Positions 44,638-53,090 of a DNA stretch of 64,000 nt are shown in pieces. Below the pieces are notes generated by a model. It was given only the letters and a program-made list of their open reading frames with translations. It ran no database searches and was not told the DNA's origin. Positions within the stretch are counted from its first letter, which is position 1. Each line of letters starts with the position of its first letter. The DNA is from Amycolatopsis dendrobii (GTDB taxonomy: Bacteria; Actinomycetota; Actinomycetes; Mycobacteriales; Pseudonocardiaceae): assembly GCF_014145675.1 (NCBI RefSeq), contig NZ_JACGZW010000008.1, positions 124,001 to 188,000 of the forward strand. The letters run 5' to 3'. A program made the position numbers and the translations under genes.

Positions 44638-45612
44638 GTGCGAGTCATCACCGTTCCCGAAGCTTTCAACGAGGAGGCGCTGTACGTCGACCTCCGCTGG
44701 AGTTTCGGCTATTCGCTCTACCTCAAGTGCGAGGGGTTCAACTTCGCAGGCTCCATCAAGCTGAAGGCCGCGACCGAAATGGTCGACGCGGCCGAACGCG
44801 ACGGCCTGCTGCGGCCGGGCTCGATCATCGTCGAATCGTCCTCGGGCAACCTCGGCGTCGCCTTGAGCATGATCGCGGCCAGCCGGGGGTACAAGTTCCT
44901 GTGCGTCACCGATTCCCGCTGCAACCTCGCGACGCGCCGCGCGATCGAGGCGCTCGGCAACGAGGTGCACATCATCACCGAACCCAGCCCCGAAGGCGGT
45001 TTCCTCGGGGCGCGCATCGACCACGTGCGCATGCTGGTCGCCTCCGACGAGCGCTACGTGTGGCTCAACCAGTACACCAACCCGGACAACTGGGGAGCGC
45101 ATTTCCAGCGCACCGGACCGGAGATCGCCGCCGCGTTCCCGAATCTCGACGTGCTGTTCGTCGGCGCGGGCACCACGGGCACCCTGATGGGCTGCGCGCG
45201 GTTCTTCCGGCAATGGCACCGGCCGGTGCGGATCGTCGCGATCGACAGCGTCGGCTCGGTGACCTTCGGCGGCCCGGCGGGCAGGCGGATGCTGCCCGGG
45301 CTGGGCACCAGCGTGCGCCCGGCGATCCTCGACGAGTCCTATGTGGACGACGTGGTCCTCGTCGAGGAACCGGATTCGGTCCGGGCGTGCCATCGGCTGG
45401 CGCGCAACGGCTTCCTGTTCGGCGGCTCGACCGGGACGGTCGTCAGCGGAGCCACGAGCTGGCTGTCCGAACACGACGCACACCACCTGACCGCGGTGGC
45501 CGTCGCCCCTGACCTCGGCGAGCGGTACCTCGACACGATCTACCAGACCAACTGGCTGCAGGGCATCTACGGAGAGGACGTGCTTTCGCCCCGGCCGCGC
45601 CAGTCCGTCTGA
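44638..45612 (+). CDS. sbnA: SbnA-like N-(2-amino-2-carboxyethyl)-L-glutamate synthase
   Basis: 324 residues of the PLP-dependent cysteine-synthase fold. The Schiff-base Lys lies in FAGSIKLKAA. SSSGNLGVALSMIAASRGY binds the substrate, and GAGTTGTLMGCARFF the PLP phosphate. It joins O-phospho-L-serine and glutamate to make the Dap precursor used by SbnB. GTG 44638 is chosen because AAGGGGAG lies 7 nt before; a TTG at 44617 would put that site inside the gene. It is the last gene of the cluster; a strong hairpin follows. Confidence 0.94.
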   Translation: MRVITVPEAFNEEALYVDLRWSFGYSLYLKCEGFNFAGSIKLKAATEMVDAAERDGLLRPGSIIVESSSGNLGVALSMIAASRGYKFLCVTDSRCNLATRRAIEALGNEVHIITEPSPEGGFLGARIDHVRMLVASDERYVWLNQYTNPDNWGAHFQRTGPEIAAAFPNLDVLFVGAGTTGTLMGCARFFRQWHRPVRIVAIDSVGSVTFGGPAGRRMLPGLGTSVRPAILDESYVDDVVLVEEPDSVRACHRLARNGFLFGGSTGTVVSGATSWLSEHDAHHLTAVAVAPDLGERYLDTIYQTNWLQGIYGEDVLSPRPRQSV

Positions 45613-45618
45613 CCCGCG

Positions 45619-45650
45619 CGCGGCGCACCGGCGTTCCCCGGTGCGCCGCG
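45619..45650. terminator. Bidirectional terminator after sbnA
   Basis: CGCGGCGCACCGG (45619-45631) is perfectly inverted at 45638-45650 with a 6-nt loop, between the convergent sbnA and L,D-transpeptidase genes. Confidence 0.85.
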
Positions 45651-45661
45651 CCGCGGCGGGC

Positions 45662-46834
45662 TCAGTCTTTCTTCTGCCATTCGTCCCAGCTGAAGCGCCA
45701 GTCGGTCCAGCCGTCGCCGGGTTTGAGGTCGACGCCGGTGTCGGTCACCGTCACGACGTCCCCGCGATGGGAGTTCTCGTAGAACCACTTCGCGTTCTCG
45801 ACGCTGACGTTGAGACAGCCGTGCGAGGTGTTGGTGTGCCCCTGCTGCCGGACCGACCACGGCGCGGAGTGCAGGAACTGACCCGAGTTGGTGAGCCGCA
45901 GCGCGTACTTGACCGTGGTGCGGTAGCCGCCCGGCGAGTCGGTGGGCACGCCGTACGTGCTGGAGTCCATGGTGTACGGCGACTGCACGGTCATGATCAG
46001 CATCGTGCCCGAGACGCTGCGCGCCGACGGCTTGCCGAGGCTGACCGGGGACGTCAGGACGAGCTGGCCGTCCTTGTACGTCCGCATCTGCTTTTCCTTG
46101 TCGGACACCTTCGAGATGATCGACGGGCCGGTCTTGAAGCTGATCTTGCGGTCGGCCTTGCCGAACACCCCGTTGCCGAGCGCACGGCCGGCGATTTTGA
46201 TGTCGAGGGTGATCGTGGAGTACGCGGGCCAGTATTCCTTGGTGCGGTAGTGCACCTCGTCGTCGCCGAACCAGCGCCACGCGCCGGTGGCGGGCTTGTC
46301 GGAGGTGACGGTGAGCATCTTCTCGGCAGCGGCCTTGTCCGCGACCGGCGCGGAGAACTTGATCGTGATCGGCATGCCGACGCCGGTGGTCTCGCCGTCG
46401 AGCGGGATCACCGACGGGTACGCCTGCGCCTTCGCGGCCGCGGTGGTGAAGGTGCTCGTACGGGTCACCGGGTTGCCGTCCGCGCTGGCGGAGCGTGCGG
46501 TGAGCGTGTACTTCGTGCGGTATTCCAGGGGTTTGCTGCTGGTCCAGCGCTGCTTCGCGGCGTCCATCCCGCCGGGAACCGGGGTGCCGTCCGCGGCGGC
46601 GAGGGTGACCTCGCTGAGCGTGGACCCGCCCGCCACCGCGGTGACGGGTTCACCCGGTGCGACGTCGTTCGAGCCGTCCTTCGGCCCGAGGTCGAGGGTC
46701 GCGGGCGCCGGCGCCGCGCTGGTCTTCTGTTCGGCGCCGGCAGCGGGACCGGGCTCCGGTGCGGACGTGCACGCCGCCGTCAGCGCCAGCCCGGCAACGA
46801 TCCCCCCGATGATCTGCGTTTTTCGCCCCAGCAC
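45662..46834 (-). CDS. L,D-transpeptidase lipoprotein (YkuD domain)
   Basis: 390 residues. A lipoprotein signal ends at LTAAC, with the lipidated Cys at 22. Ig-like domains follow (about 45-250), then the YkuD domain with the catalytic motif SHGCLN (H338, C340) and upstream H322. Such actinobacterial Ldts make 3-3 cross-links in peptidoglycan and resist most penicillins. The start is GTG 46834. An inverted repeat 24 nt upstream resembles a BlaI-type operator, and blaI itself is 1 kb away, so beta-lactam-responsive control is plausible. Confidence 0.93.
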   Translation of the reverse strand: MLGRKTQIIGGIVAGLALTAACTSAPEPGPAAGAEQKTSAAPAPATLDLGPKDGSNDVAPGEPVTAVAGGSTLSEVTLAAADGTPVPGGMDAAKQRWTSSKPLEYRTKYTLTARSASADGNPVTRTSTFTTAAAKAQAYPSVIPLDGETTGVGMPITIKFSAPVADKAAAEKMLTVTSDKPATGAWRWFGDDEVHYRTKEYWPAYSTITLDIKIAGRALGNGVFGKADRKISFKTGPSIISKVSDKEKQMRTYKDGQLVLTSPVSLGKPSARSVSGTMLIMTVQSPYTMDSSTYGVPTDSPGGYRTTVKYALRLTNSGQFLHSAPWSVRQQGHTNTSHGCLNVSVENAKWFYENSHRGDVVTVTDTGVDLKPGDGWTDWRFSWDEWQKKD

Positions 46835-46857
46835 CTGATTTGCCCCCGTTCGCCCTT

Positions 46858-46875
46858 ACTACCGGACATAGTAGT
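46858..46875. promoter_or_regulatory. Putative BlaI-type operator before the L,D-transpeptidase
   Basis: ACTACCGGACATAGTAGT: inverted ACTAC/GTAGT arms. Read on the other strand it shares the CTACTATG and CCGG blocks with the 49412-49436 palindrome. Confidence 0.65.
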
Positions 46876-46883
46876 CATACCGG

Positions 46884-47547
46884 TCAGGCGTGGAGCAGAG
46901 CGGGAGTCGCCGTCCAGGCCCCGGCGGCGATCAGGGCCACGGCTGTGCTCACGGGGAGTAACGCGGCCGTCGCGAAGGCGAGAACACCGGTAATCGCGGT
47001 GTGCCGCCCGCGGGCGAAGTGTTCGAGCCGGAGCTCGTGTCCGCCGAACGCACCGGATGCGTCCGGTCCAACGCCGCGCTGACGGTCGCCGCTCCATGCC
47101 GACGTCCAGCCGCGGTGTCCGCGCTCAGCTCGACCGCAGCGGCGACGAACTCCGGCGACCGCCGGGCCGGCGGAACGAACGACAGCGCCGCCGACACCGC
47201 GTGCGCGAACCCGGCCAGGCGGTGATGCCGTCCGCGCAGATGGGACCCGTTCGTGGTCGACGACCGCGGCGAGTTCGGTTTCGGAGAGATCCTTCGCGAG
47301 CCCTTCGGAGAGCACGACGAGGCCGGTCGTGCAAGCGAAGCTGACGCCGATACAGGCGGATCGACGCCAGCGCGAACGCCGTCGCTACCGCACCTGCTCC
47401 GGCCGCGATCATGCCGCCCAGCAACAGAATCCACGCGCCAAAACGCAGCGTCGCCGGCATCCGTGCCCGCAATACGCGACGCAGCAACAACGGTCCGCGG
47501 CAACCCGCCATCGCCGCAGTCGCGACGAGCGCCGCGGAGACGATCAC
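46884..47547 (-). pseudogene. Degraded BlaR1-like M56 peptidase
   Basis: The GTG at 47547 overlaps the blaI stop, the normal blaI-blaR arrangement. The reading frame then breaks about three times. The helices MPATLRFGAWILLLGGMIAAGAGAVATAFALASIRLYR are in frame 1 and LSEGLAKDLSETELAAVVDHER in frame 2. One extra G near 47244 splits the HExxH motif (HER/SHLRGRHH), and a further shift occurs near 47060 before GAFGGHELRLEHFARG. About 70 residues also seem to be missing between the helices and the protease core. It cannot make a working sensor; sequencing error would need several independent indels. Confidence 0.85.
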
Positions 47548-47900
47548 GAGCGCTTCCGCAGCCCGCGCCGCAATGCGTCCCGCTCCCCCTCGGACGCCGA
47601 CCGCGCGAAATGCAGCAGCACCCCTTCGGGATCGCCCACGTCCGCGAGCAGGTTCCGCATCGCGCGCGCCGCGGCTTCCTCTCGCGACAGCGCTGGCGTG
47701 TAGCAGTAGGCGCGGCTGCGTTTTTCGCGTTCCACCCAGCCTTTGCTGTGCAAATGATCGAGGACGGTGAGGACCGTCGTGTAGGCGAGATCCCGGTTCA
47801 GCGCCTCCAGCACTTCGCGGACGGTGCGCGCTTCGCTCGCGCGCCACAAGACGTCCATCGCCGCCGATTCCAGCTCGCCGAGTCCTTGCACGCCACGCAT
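47544..47900 (-). CDS. BlaI/MecI-family repressor
   Basis: 118 residues. LGELESAAMDVLWRASEARTVREVLEALNRDLAYTTVLTVLDHLHSKGWVEREK is the winged helix of BlaI, and the C-terminal helix (EGVLLHFARSASEGERDALRRGLRKRS) is the dimerisation part. BlaI repressors are inactivated by cleavage by BlaR; here the partner is broken, so the repressor may be permanently active or controlled differently. It would bind TACTA-type palindromes like those at 46858 and 49412. It has no obvious own operator. Confidence 0.9.
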   Translation of the reverse strand: MRGVQGLGELESAAMDVLWRASEARTVREVLEALNRDLAYTTVLTVLDHLHSKGWVEREKRSRAYCYTPALSREEAAARAMRNLLADVGDPEGVLLHFARSASEGERDALRRGLRKRS

Positions 47901-48000
47901 CCTAGGGCTCGCTCATCCGGCGGTTTCCCCGCTCTCCGGCTCGTTTTCCGGAGGCCGCCGGGCCGAAGCGGCTCGCACGCGGTTCCTTCTGGTGGCGGGA

Positions 48001-48960
48001 TCAGGACCGCCCGGTGAACCGGTACGTCGGCCCGTGCGACCGTTCGCAGTGCTCGGCCCGGTCCTCGTCGGCGTGGTCCACCTGCAATGTCGTGTGGTCG
48101 AGCCGGTGCCGCGACCGCATGATCTCCTCGATCCCGGCGCGCACGGCGTGGCAATCGGCGGCGGGCCGCACCAGCACGTGCGCGGACAGCGCGGGCTCGC
48201 CCGAGGTGATCTGCCAGATGTGCAGGTCGTGCACCTGCACCACGTCCGGGACGGACGCCACCTGCTCGCCGACCGTCTCCGGGTCGATTCCCGCGGGCGC
48301 GGCCTCCAGGAAGATCCGGCCCGACTCGCGGACCAGCCCCCAGCCCGCCTTCGCCATCAGCGCGGCGACGACCAGCGCGGCGATCGCGTCCGCGCGGGCG
48401 AATCCCGTCCACCACACGATCGCGCCCGCCACCGCGGTCGCGATGAACGCGTAAAGGTCGTTGAGGATGTGCTGGAACGCGCCCTCGACGTTCAGGCTCG
48501 ACCGGTTCGCCCGGCTGATGCACCAGCTCGCCGCGACGTTCACGACGATCCCGGCCAGCGCGGTCACGAGCACCAGCGCGCCCTGGACCTCCGGCGGTTC
48601 GATCAGCCGGGTCACCGCCTCGTAGCCGAACCACGCGGTCAGCAGCAGCAAGGTGATCCCGTTGGCCTGCGCGGACAGGATTTCCGCGCGCTTGAGCCCG
48701 TAGGTGAACCCGCCCTTCGCCGGACGCGCCGCCAGCCGGATCGCGACCAGCGCGAGCACGATCGACGCGGCGTCGGTCAGCATGTGGCCGGCGTCGGTGA
48801 TCAGCGCGAGCGACCCGGCGATCAGGCCGATGACCAGCTCGACGGCCATGAACCCGACGATCAGCGCCAGCGCCCGCACCAGCCACATGCGGTCCGCGCC
48901 CGCGGATACGCCGTGACCATGGCCTTGGTGTTGCTCGCTCACCCGCACCGTCCCTGACAT
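48001..48960 (-). CDS. Cation diffusion facilitator (CzcD-like zinc/cobalt exporter)
   Basis: 319 residues. A His-rich N-terminus (EQHQGHGHG) precedes six helices with the metal-site pattern SLALITDAGHMLTDAASIVLAL (HxxxD) and NVEGAFQHILNDLYAF (HxxxD). The cytoplasmic C-terminal domain shows VVQVHDLHIW and a His/Asp-rich tail. The ATG at 48960 is chosen because an open frame extending upstream to 49149 encodes a peptidase remnant, not CDF sequence. AT-rich palindromic bases near 48961-48980 (ACATATTG...) could be a metal-sensor site, but this is weak. Confidence 0.93.
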   Translation of the reverse strand: MSGTVRVSEQHQGHGHGVSAGADRMWLVRALALIVGFMAVELVIGLIAGSLALITDAGHMLTDAASIVLALVAIRLAARPAKGGFTYGLKRAEILSAQANGITLLLLTAWFGYEAVTRLIEPPEVQGALVLVTALAGIVVNVAASWCISRANRSSLNVEGAFQHILNDLYAFIATAVAGAIVWWTGFARADAIAALVVAALMAKAGWGLVRESGRIFLEAAPAGIDPETVGEQVASVPDVVQVHDLHIWQITSGEPALSAHVLVRPAADCHAVRAGIEEIMRSRHRLDHTTLQVDHADEDRAEHCERSHGPTYRFTGRS

Positions 48961-49414
48961 ATTGCGAAACGTGCATGTATTGTCGCGCACGCTCCGCCCC
49001 GGCGTCCACCCGAGGTCACCCGCCCGGTTCGAGAGCACCGTCCCGGCGAGCGGCGTCCGGACCGGGGTGCCGATGGCGTTCGCGACGCCCAGGCCGTAGT
49101 GGGTCGTTCCCCAGCGGATGCCGTAGTTCGAGGCGACCGTGCCGGTCACCGGCGCGCAGGCACGGGGCTTCCCGACTGGCTCGCTCCTCCCGCTCCGGTC
49201 GGTCGTCGCGCACCTTGACCGCCGACTTCAGCTCCGCCGTGGGCGGACGTGCGGAAACCGGAAGAACCTCATGCCCCGGCTGCTCGTGCCGCCGCCGCGA
49301 ACACCCCCCGCCCGCGAACCCGGCCAGGACGAGCCCGCCGCGAGCACCGGCGGACACCCGGTTCGAACGCCGCCCGCGGGCAGCCGCCAAGGTGCTCGTC
49401 TCGCCGGATCTCAT
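48961..49414 (-). pseudogene. Remnant of an M23 (LysM/lysostaphin-type) peptidase
   Basis: From the ATG at 49414 a short Arg-rich and hydrophobic start (LVLAGFAGGGCS) is followed by a frame change. Then a clear M23 segment appears, ACAPVTGTVASNYGIRWGTTHYGLGVANAIGTPVRTPLAGTVLSN. It lacks the zinc triad portions (HxH) that follow in intact enzymes, and it runs in-frame into the CDF gene. A perfect operator palindrome sits over its start, so it was probably once a BlaI-controlled wall hydrolase. Confidence 0.75.
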
Positions 49415-49436
49415 CTACTATGCCGGATAGTAGATG
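49412..49436. promoter_or_regulatory. Perfect 10-bp inverted repeat, BlaI-type operator
   Basis: CATCTACTAT (49412-49421) and ATAGTAGATG (49427-49436) are separated by GCCGG. It lies between the SDR stop (49446) and the M23 remnant start. Confidence 0.8.
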
Positions 49437-49445
49437 ATGCCGAGG

Positions 49446-50186
49446 TCAATGCGCGGTGAGCCCGCCGTCCACGACCAGTTCGGTTCCGGTGACGAACGAG
49501 GATTCGTCGCCGGCCAGGAACAGCATCGCGTGCGCGACCTCGGCCGGGCTGCCCGCGCGGCGCATCGGCGTGCGGACGATGTCGGGCTGCTGGTCGCCCT
49601 GTTCGTCGAGCAGGTCCTGGATCATCGGCGTCGCGATGACGCCCGGGTGCACCGAATTGACCCGGACCCCGCGCGTCGCGTACTCGACCGCGGCCGTCTT
49701 GGTCAGCAGCCGCACCGCCCCTTTCGACGCCTGGTACGCGGCAGCCGCGCCGCTGCCGACCAGCCCCAGCACCGAGGAGGTATTGACGACCGACCCGTTG
49801 CCGGAGGCGCGCAACAGCGGCATCGCGGCCCTCATCCCGAGCCAGGTCCCGGTCTGGTTGACCGCGATCACCTGGTCCCAGGCGTCCTTCCCGGTTTCCT
49901 CGATCCCCGGCCAGTCCACGATTCCCGCGATATTGACCAGCACGTCGAGACGGCCGAACCGTTGCTGGGTCCGTTCGACGGTTTCACGCCAGTTGTCCGC
50001 CGAGGACACGTCCAACCGGTCGGCGAGCACGTCAGTCCCGAGCCTCGCCGCGAGTTTCTCCACCGCGCCGTAATCGACATCGGTAATGACCAGACTGGCC
50101 CCTTCACGGGCGAACAGCTCAGCAGTAGCCTGTCCAATCCCTCCGGTCGCTCCAGTGAGCAACACAACTTTGCCGCCAAGCCGCAT
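49446..50186 (-). CDS. Short-chain dehydrogenase/reductase (classical SDR)
   Basis: 246 residues. The NAD(P) motif is TGATGGIGQ (10-18), NIAG, then the catalytic Ser in VVNTSSVLG and YxxxK in YQASKG. D36-type Asp in ITDVDY suggests NAD preference. The closing FVTGTELVVDGGL is typical. It is downstream of, and co-directional with, a second SDR separated by 27 nt. Substrate unknown. Confidence 0.9.
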   Translation of the reverse strand: MRLGGKVVLLTGATGGIGQATAELFAREGASLVITDVDYGAVEKLAARLGTDVLADRLDVSSADNWRETVERTQQRFGRLDVLVNIAGIVDWPGIEETGKDAWDQVIAVNQTGTWLGMRAAMPLLRASGNGSVVNTSSVLGLVGSGAAAAYQASKGAVRLLTKTAAVEYATRGVRVNSVHPGVIATPMIQDLLDEQGDQQPDIVRTPMRRAGSPAEVAHAMLFLAGDESSFVTGTELVVDGGLTAH

Positions 50187-50213
50187 GGGATATTTCCTTT
50201 CGCCGGAGGGAAA

Positions 50214-50951
50214 TCAAGCCGCCGTGTAGCCGCCGTCGGCGGCTACGACCGCACCGGTGACGAACGCGGACCGCGGCGAAGCCAGAAACCCGATCACCTC
50301 GGCGATTTCTTCAGGCTGCGCGACCCGGCCGAGCGGATGGGCGTCGCCGAAAGACCGCAGATACGCCCGGCTGTCGGCGCGGAAAGTGTCGAGCAGATCT
50401 GTCTCGATCACGCCCGGAGCGACCACATTCGCACGAATTCCGTGCGGCGCGCCTTCCAGTGCGAGCACTTTTGTCAATTGTGCCAGCGCTCCTTTCGACG
50501 CGCTGTACGCCGCCGCTTCGGCCAACCCCACCGTGCTGGCGAACGAGCCGACCGTGACGATCGCTCCCCCGCCGTTGTCGCGCATCACCCGAAATGCTTC
50601 CCGCGCATGCAGAAACGCCCCGCGGGCGTTGACGGACATCACCTCGTCCCAGTCCGCCGCGGTCGTCTCAGTGATCGCTTTGTTCACCGAACGTCCCGCA
50701 TTGGCGACCAGGATGTCGAGCCCGCCGAACCGCTCGATCGCCGCAGCCGCCGACCGCAACGCGACGTCCTCTTCGGACACATCGCCGACCAGCACCGCCA
50801 CCCCGTCGCCGGCCAGCTGCTCCGCCTCCGGCCGGATGTCGGTCGCCAGCACTCGTGCCCCACGGGAGCGCAGCCAAGCGACCGTCGCCGCCCCGACCCC
50901 CCGCGCGGCACCCGTGACCAGGGCGACCTTTCCCGCCAATTCACTCGTCAT
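50214..50951 (-). CDS. Short-chain dehydrogenase/reductase (classical SDR)
   Basis: 245 residues. TGAARGVGA is the cofactor motif, NAGRS and YSASKG (YxxxK) are catalytic. ATDIRPEA has the NAD-type Asp. It is paired with the SDR 27 nt downstream, and divergent from an XRE regulator across 78 nt, suggesting that the regulator controls both SDRs. Confidence 0.9.
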   Translation of the reverse strand: MTSELAGKVALVTGAARGVGAATVAWLRSRGARVLATDIRPEAEQLAGDGVAVLVGDVSEEDVALRSAAAAIERFGGLDILVANAGRSVNKAITETTAADWDEVMSVNARGAFLHAREAFRVMRDNGGGAIVTVGSFASTVGLAEAAAYSASKGALAQLTKVLALEGAPHGIRANVVAPGVIETDLLDTFRADSRAYLRSFGDAHPLGRVAQPEEIAEVIGFLASPRSAFVTGAVVAADGGYTAA

Positions 50952-51029
50952 GCCGCCCAGTCTCAGCCGCTTCGAGTCTCGCTGACAGGACGTGTCACAC
51001 CCACCCAGCCGCCGCCTACCCTGGTCCGC

Positions 51030-51881
51030 ATGGGCACGGAACTGGGCGACTTCCTGCGAGCACGCCGCGCACAACGCTCCCCGGAGGACGCCGGCGTGCG
51101 CTACTCCGGCAGACGCAAAGTCGCGGGACTGCGCCGCGAGGAAGTCGCCGTGCTCGCCGGAGTGAACGTCGACTACTACGCACGCCTGGAGCAAGGCCGG
51201 GAAGCCCGGCCGTCCACCCAGGTGCTCGACGCCCTCAGCCGCGCCCTGGACCTGGACCCCGACGCCCGCGAACACCTGTACCGCCTAGCCGGCGCCGCCC
51301 CGCCCGACCTGCCGTCCCCCGTTTCGCAGAGCGTGAGCCCGGAACTGCGGCAACTCATGGACGGCCACCCGCACGCGCCCGCGTTCGTGCTCAACCGCGT
51401 CCTGGACATCCTGGCCGCGAACGCCCTCGCCGACGCCCTGTTCTCCCCTTTCGCCGCAGCCGGCAACCTGGCCCGCATGACCTTCCTCGACCCAGCGGGT
51501 CGGCAGTTCTACGCCCGCTGGGACTGGACGGCCCAAGCCACCGTGGCGAACCTGCGCGCCGCCGCGGGAGATCCCGCATTGCCTCGCTTAACCGCGGAGC
51601 TCAGCGAGGGCAGCGAGCAGTTCCGAGTGCTGTGGGAGACCCATCAAGTGCGCGGGAAAACCCGCGAACCGAAGCAGTTCGTGCATCCGGCGGTTGGGCC
51701 GCTGACGTTGACTTATCAAGCCTTCGACGTGCGCGGTGCGACTGGGCAGCAGTTGATTGTCTATCAGGCTGAGCCTGGGAGTCCGAGCGCTGATGCGCTG
51801 TCTTTGCTGCGGAGCGTTCCGCTGCGGATTCCGGCTGCCGGGAACGCCACTCACCGTCCGGATGCGGGCGGAAAATCGTAA
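51030..51881 (+). CDS. XRE-family regulator with MmyB-like ligand domain
   Basis: 283 residues. The helix-turn-helix is VAGLRREEVAVLAGVNVDYYARLEQGREARPSTQVLDALSRALDL. The C-terminal MmyB-like PAS domain (about 105-265) carries AFVLNRVLDILAANALADALF and FDVRGATGQQLIVYQAEPG. Such regulators usually control a neighbouring oxidoreductase or efflux gene; here the divergent SDRs. A paralogue is at 62517-63344. Confidence 0.92.
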   Translation: MGTELGDFLRARRAQRSPEDAGVRYSGRRKVAGLRREEVAVLAGVNVDYYARLEQGREARPSTQVLDALSRALDLDPDAREHLYRLAGAAPPDLPSPVSQSVSPELRQLMDGHPHAPAFVLNRVLDILAANALADALFSPFAAAGNLARMTFLDPAGRQFYARWDWTAQATVANLRAAAGDPALPRLTAELSEGSEQFRVLWETHQVRGKTREPKQFVHPAVGPLTLTYQAFDVRGATGQQLIVYQAEPGSPSADALSLLRSVPLRIPAAGNATHRPDAGGKS

Positions 51882-51882
51882 C

Positions 51883-51900
51883 CGCACGAGTTCTCGTGCG
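51883..51900. terminator. Palindromic hairpin after the XRE gene
   Basis: CGCACGAG and CTCGTGCG are exact inverted arms separated by TT, 1 nt after the stop. Confidence 0.5.
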
Positions 51901-52412
51901 TGACGTGGGCGGCGAATACACCGAACTGGCGCGCCGCGCTGCCACGGGATTCTTCACGGCGATGCATCGCACAGCCCCCATCGGAACACGGCCAGCGCGA
52001 CAGCAGCGGCCGCATTTCGGCTGCGAGTTCCGAGCGTGTTTCCGACTCTTCTCGCGGAAACACCGGCAAGACAGTCCGCGAACCGGGCGCTCAAGGCAAG
52101 GCACGCAGGACAGGCAGGCTCTTCTTCCCGCAGAGCACGCGCACAGGTCCCGCGCACTCGAAAACCTCCGCCAACTCACGATCCGCGCGGCGCCCAAGCG
52201 CCCGTTCGCGCACTCGAAAGCCCCACGAGGCAAGGCGTGCGGCGCGAACCGGCCTGTGTTCCCACAATGCAGGCCCGCCCGCCCCGCACGCCGGCCGCCG
52301 GGGCGCGCGTTCGGTGCCCGAGCGCACGTGCGCGCGCGTGCACCAGCGGCCTCCGGCCGGGGTCGCGCCGCCCGGGGGAAAGCGGCGCGGGCCCGGCCAG
52401 GGCCTCGGCAGG
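51901..52412. other. Gene-free 512-bp gap between convergent genes
   Basis: Several frames are open on both strands, but no domain or codon bias is convincing. It lies between the XRE stop and the Rpf stop. Confidence 0.5.
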
Positions 52413-53090
52413 TTACTTCGTGACGATCTTCTGGCCGACCAGGATCAGGTTCGCGTCGGGGATGTACTTCGCGTTCAGCTGCTGCAGGTGCTGCCAGCCG
52501 CCCTCGACGTTCAGGTTCTTCGCGATGCCGGAGAGGGTGTCGCCGGCGGCCACGGTGTAGCTGCCGTCCGGGTTCGAGGACGGTGCGGCGTGCTTGGGCG
52601 CGGACTTGACCTTCGTCTCGGCCTTGACCTCGACCTTCGGCTTCGCGGCGACGGCCTCGACCTCGGCGGAGCCGCCGGAGGTGTCGCCGCCGAAGTCCGC
52701 GTAGCTCGCCGGACCGGAGCCGCCGCGGCACTGCCACGGGGCCGAACCCTGCTTCGCGTAGATCCGGTCCGCGACGATCTGCTGCTGCGCAGGGGTGGCC
52801 TTGTCGGCCGTCGGGGCGAACTGGCCGCCGCCGTTCGCGAGCCAGGTCTTCGTGACGATCTGGAACAGGCCGGCGGGGCGGCCCGCGCGCTGGCCCGCGG
52901 CGGTGTTGTTGACCGCCTTCGGGTTGCCGCTGCTCTCGCACTTGACGATGCCGGCCTGCCCCGGGAAGGCGTTGGCCGTGCCGGCCCCGGCGAGGCCGAT
53001 GCCGCCGAGGGTGGCTCCCGCGAGAGCCGCGGTCGCGCCGGTGCGCTGGAGGACTGTCTTCGTCTTGCTGGGTTTGCTGTGCCGTCCCAC
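52413..53090 (-). CDS. Rpf-type lytic transglycosylase with LysM domain
   Basis: 225 residues. A signal peptide ends near ANAFPGQ. The resuscitation-promoting-factor-like domain (about 40-112) has KCESSGNPKAVNN, GLFQIVTKTWLANGG, QQIVADRIYAKQGSAPWQC (two Cys and the catalytic-type Glu in CESSG). An Ala/Lys/Glu linker follows, then LysM (about 175-225; SYTVAAGDTLSGIAKNLNVEGGWQHLQQLN). Rpf proteins cleave peptidoglycan in spore germination or regrowth. The GTG start at 53090 has GAAGGAG about 13 nt upstream. The 5' leader (see 53091-54219) looks structured. Confidence 0.92.
   Translation of the reverse strand: MGRHSKPSKTKTVLQRTGATAALAGATLGGIGLAGAGTANAFPGQAGIVKCESSGNPKAVNNTAAGQRAGRPAGLFQIVTKTWLANGGGQFAPTADKATPAQQQIVADRIYAKQGSAPWQCRGGSGPASYADFGGDTSGGSAEVEAVAAKPKVEVKAETKVKSAPKHAAPSSNPDGSYTVAAGDTLSGIAKNLNVEGGWQHLQQLNAKYIPDANLILVGQKIVTK

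Noticed and set aside
48001-49149. One long frame joining an M23 segment and the CDF transporter
   Set aside because: The peptidase part lacks its catalytic triad and the CDF start at 48960 has normal N-terminal features, so I treat it as remnant plus gene, not as a fusion protein.
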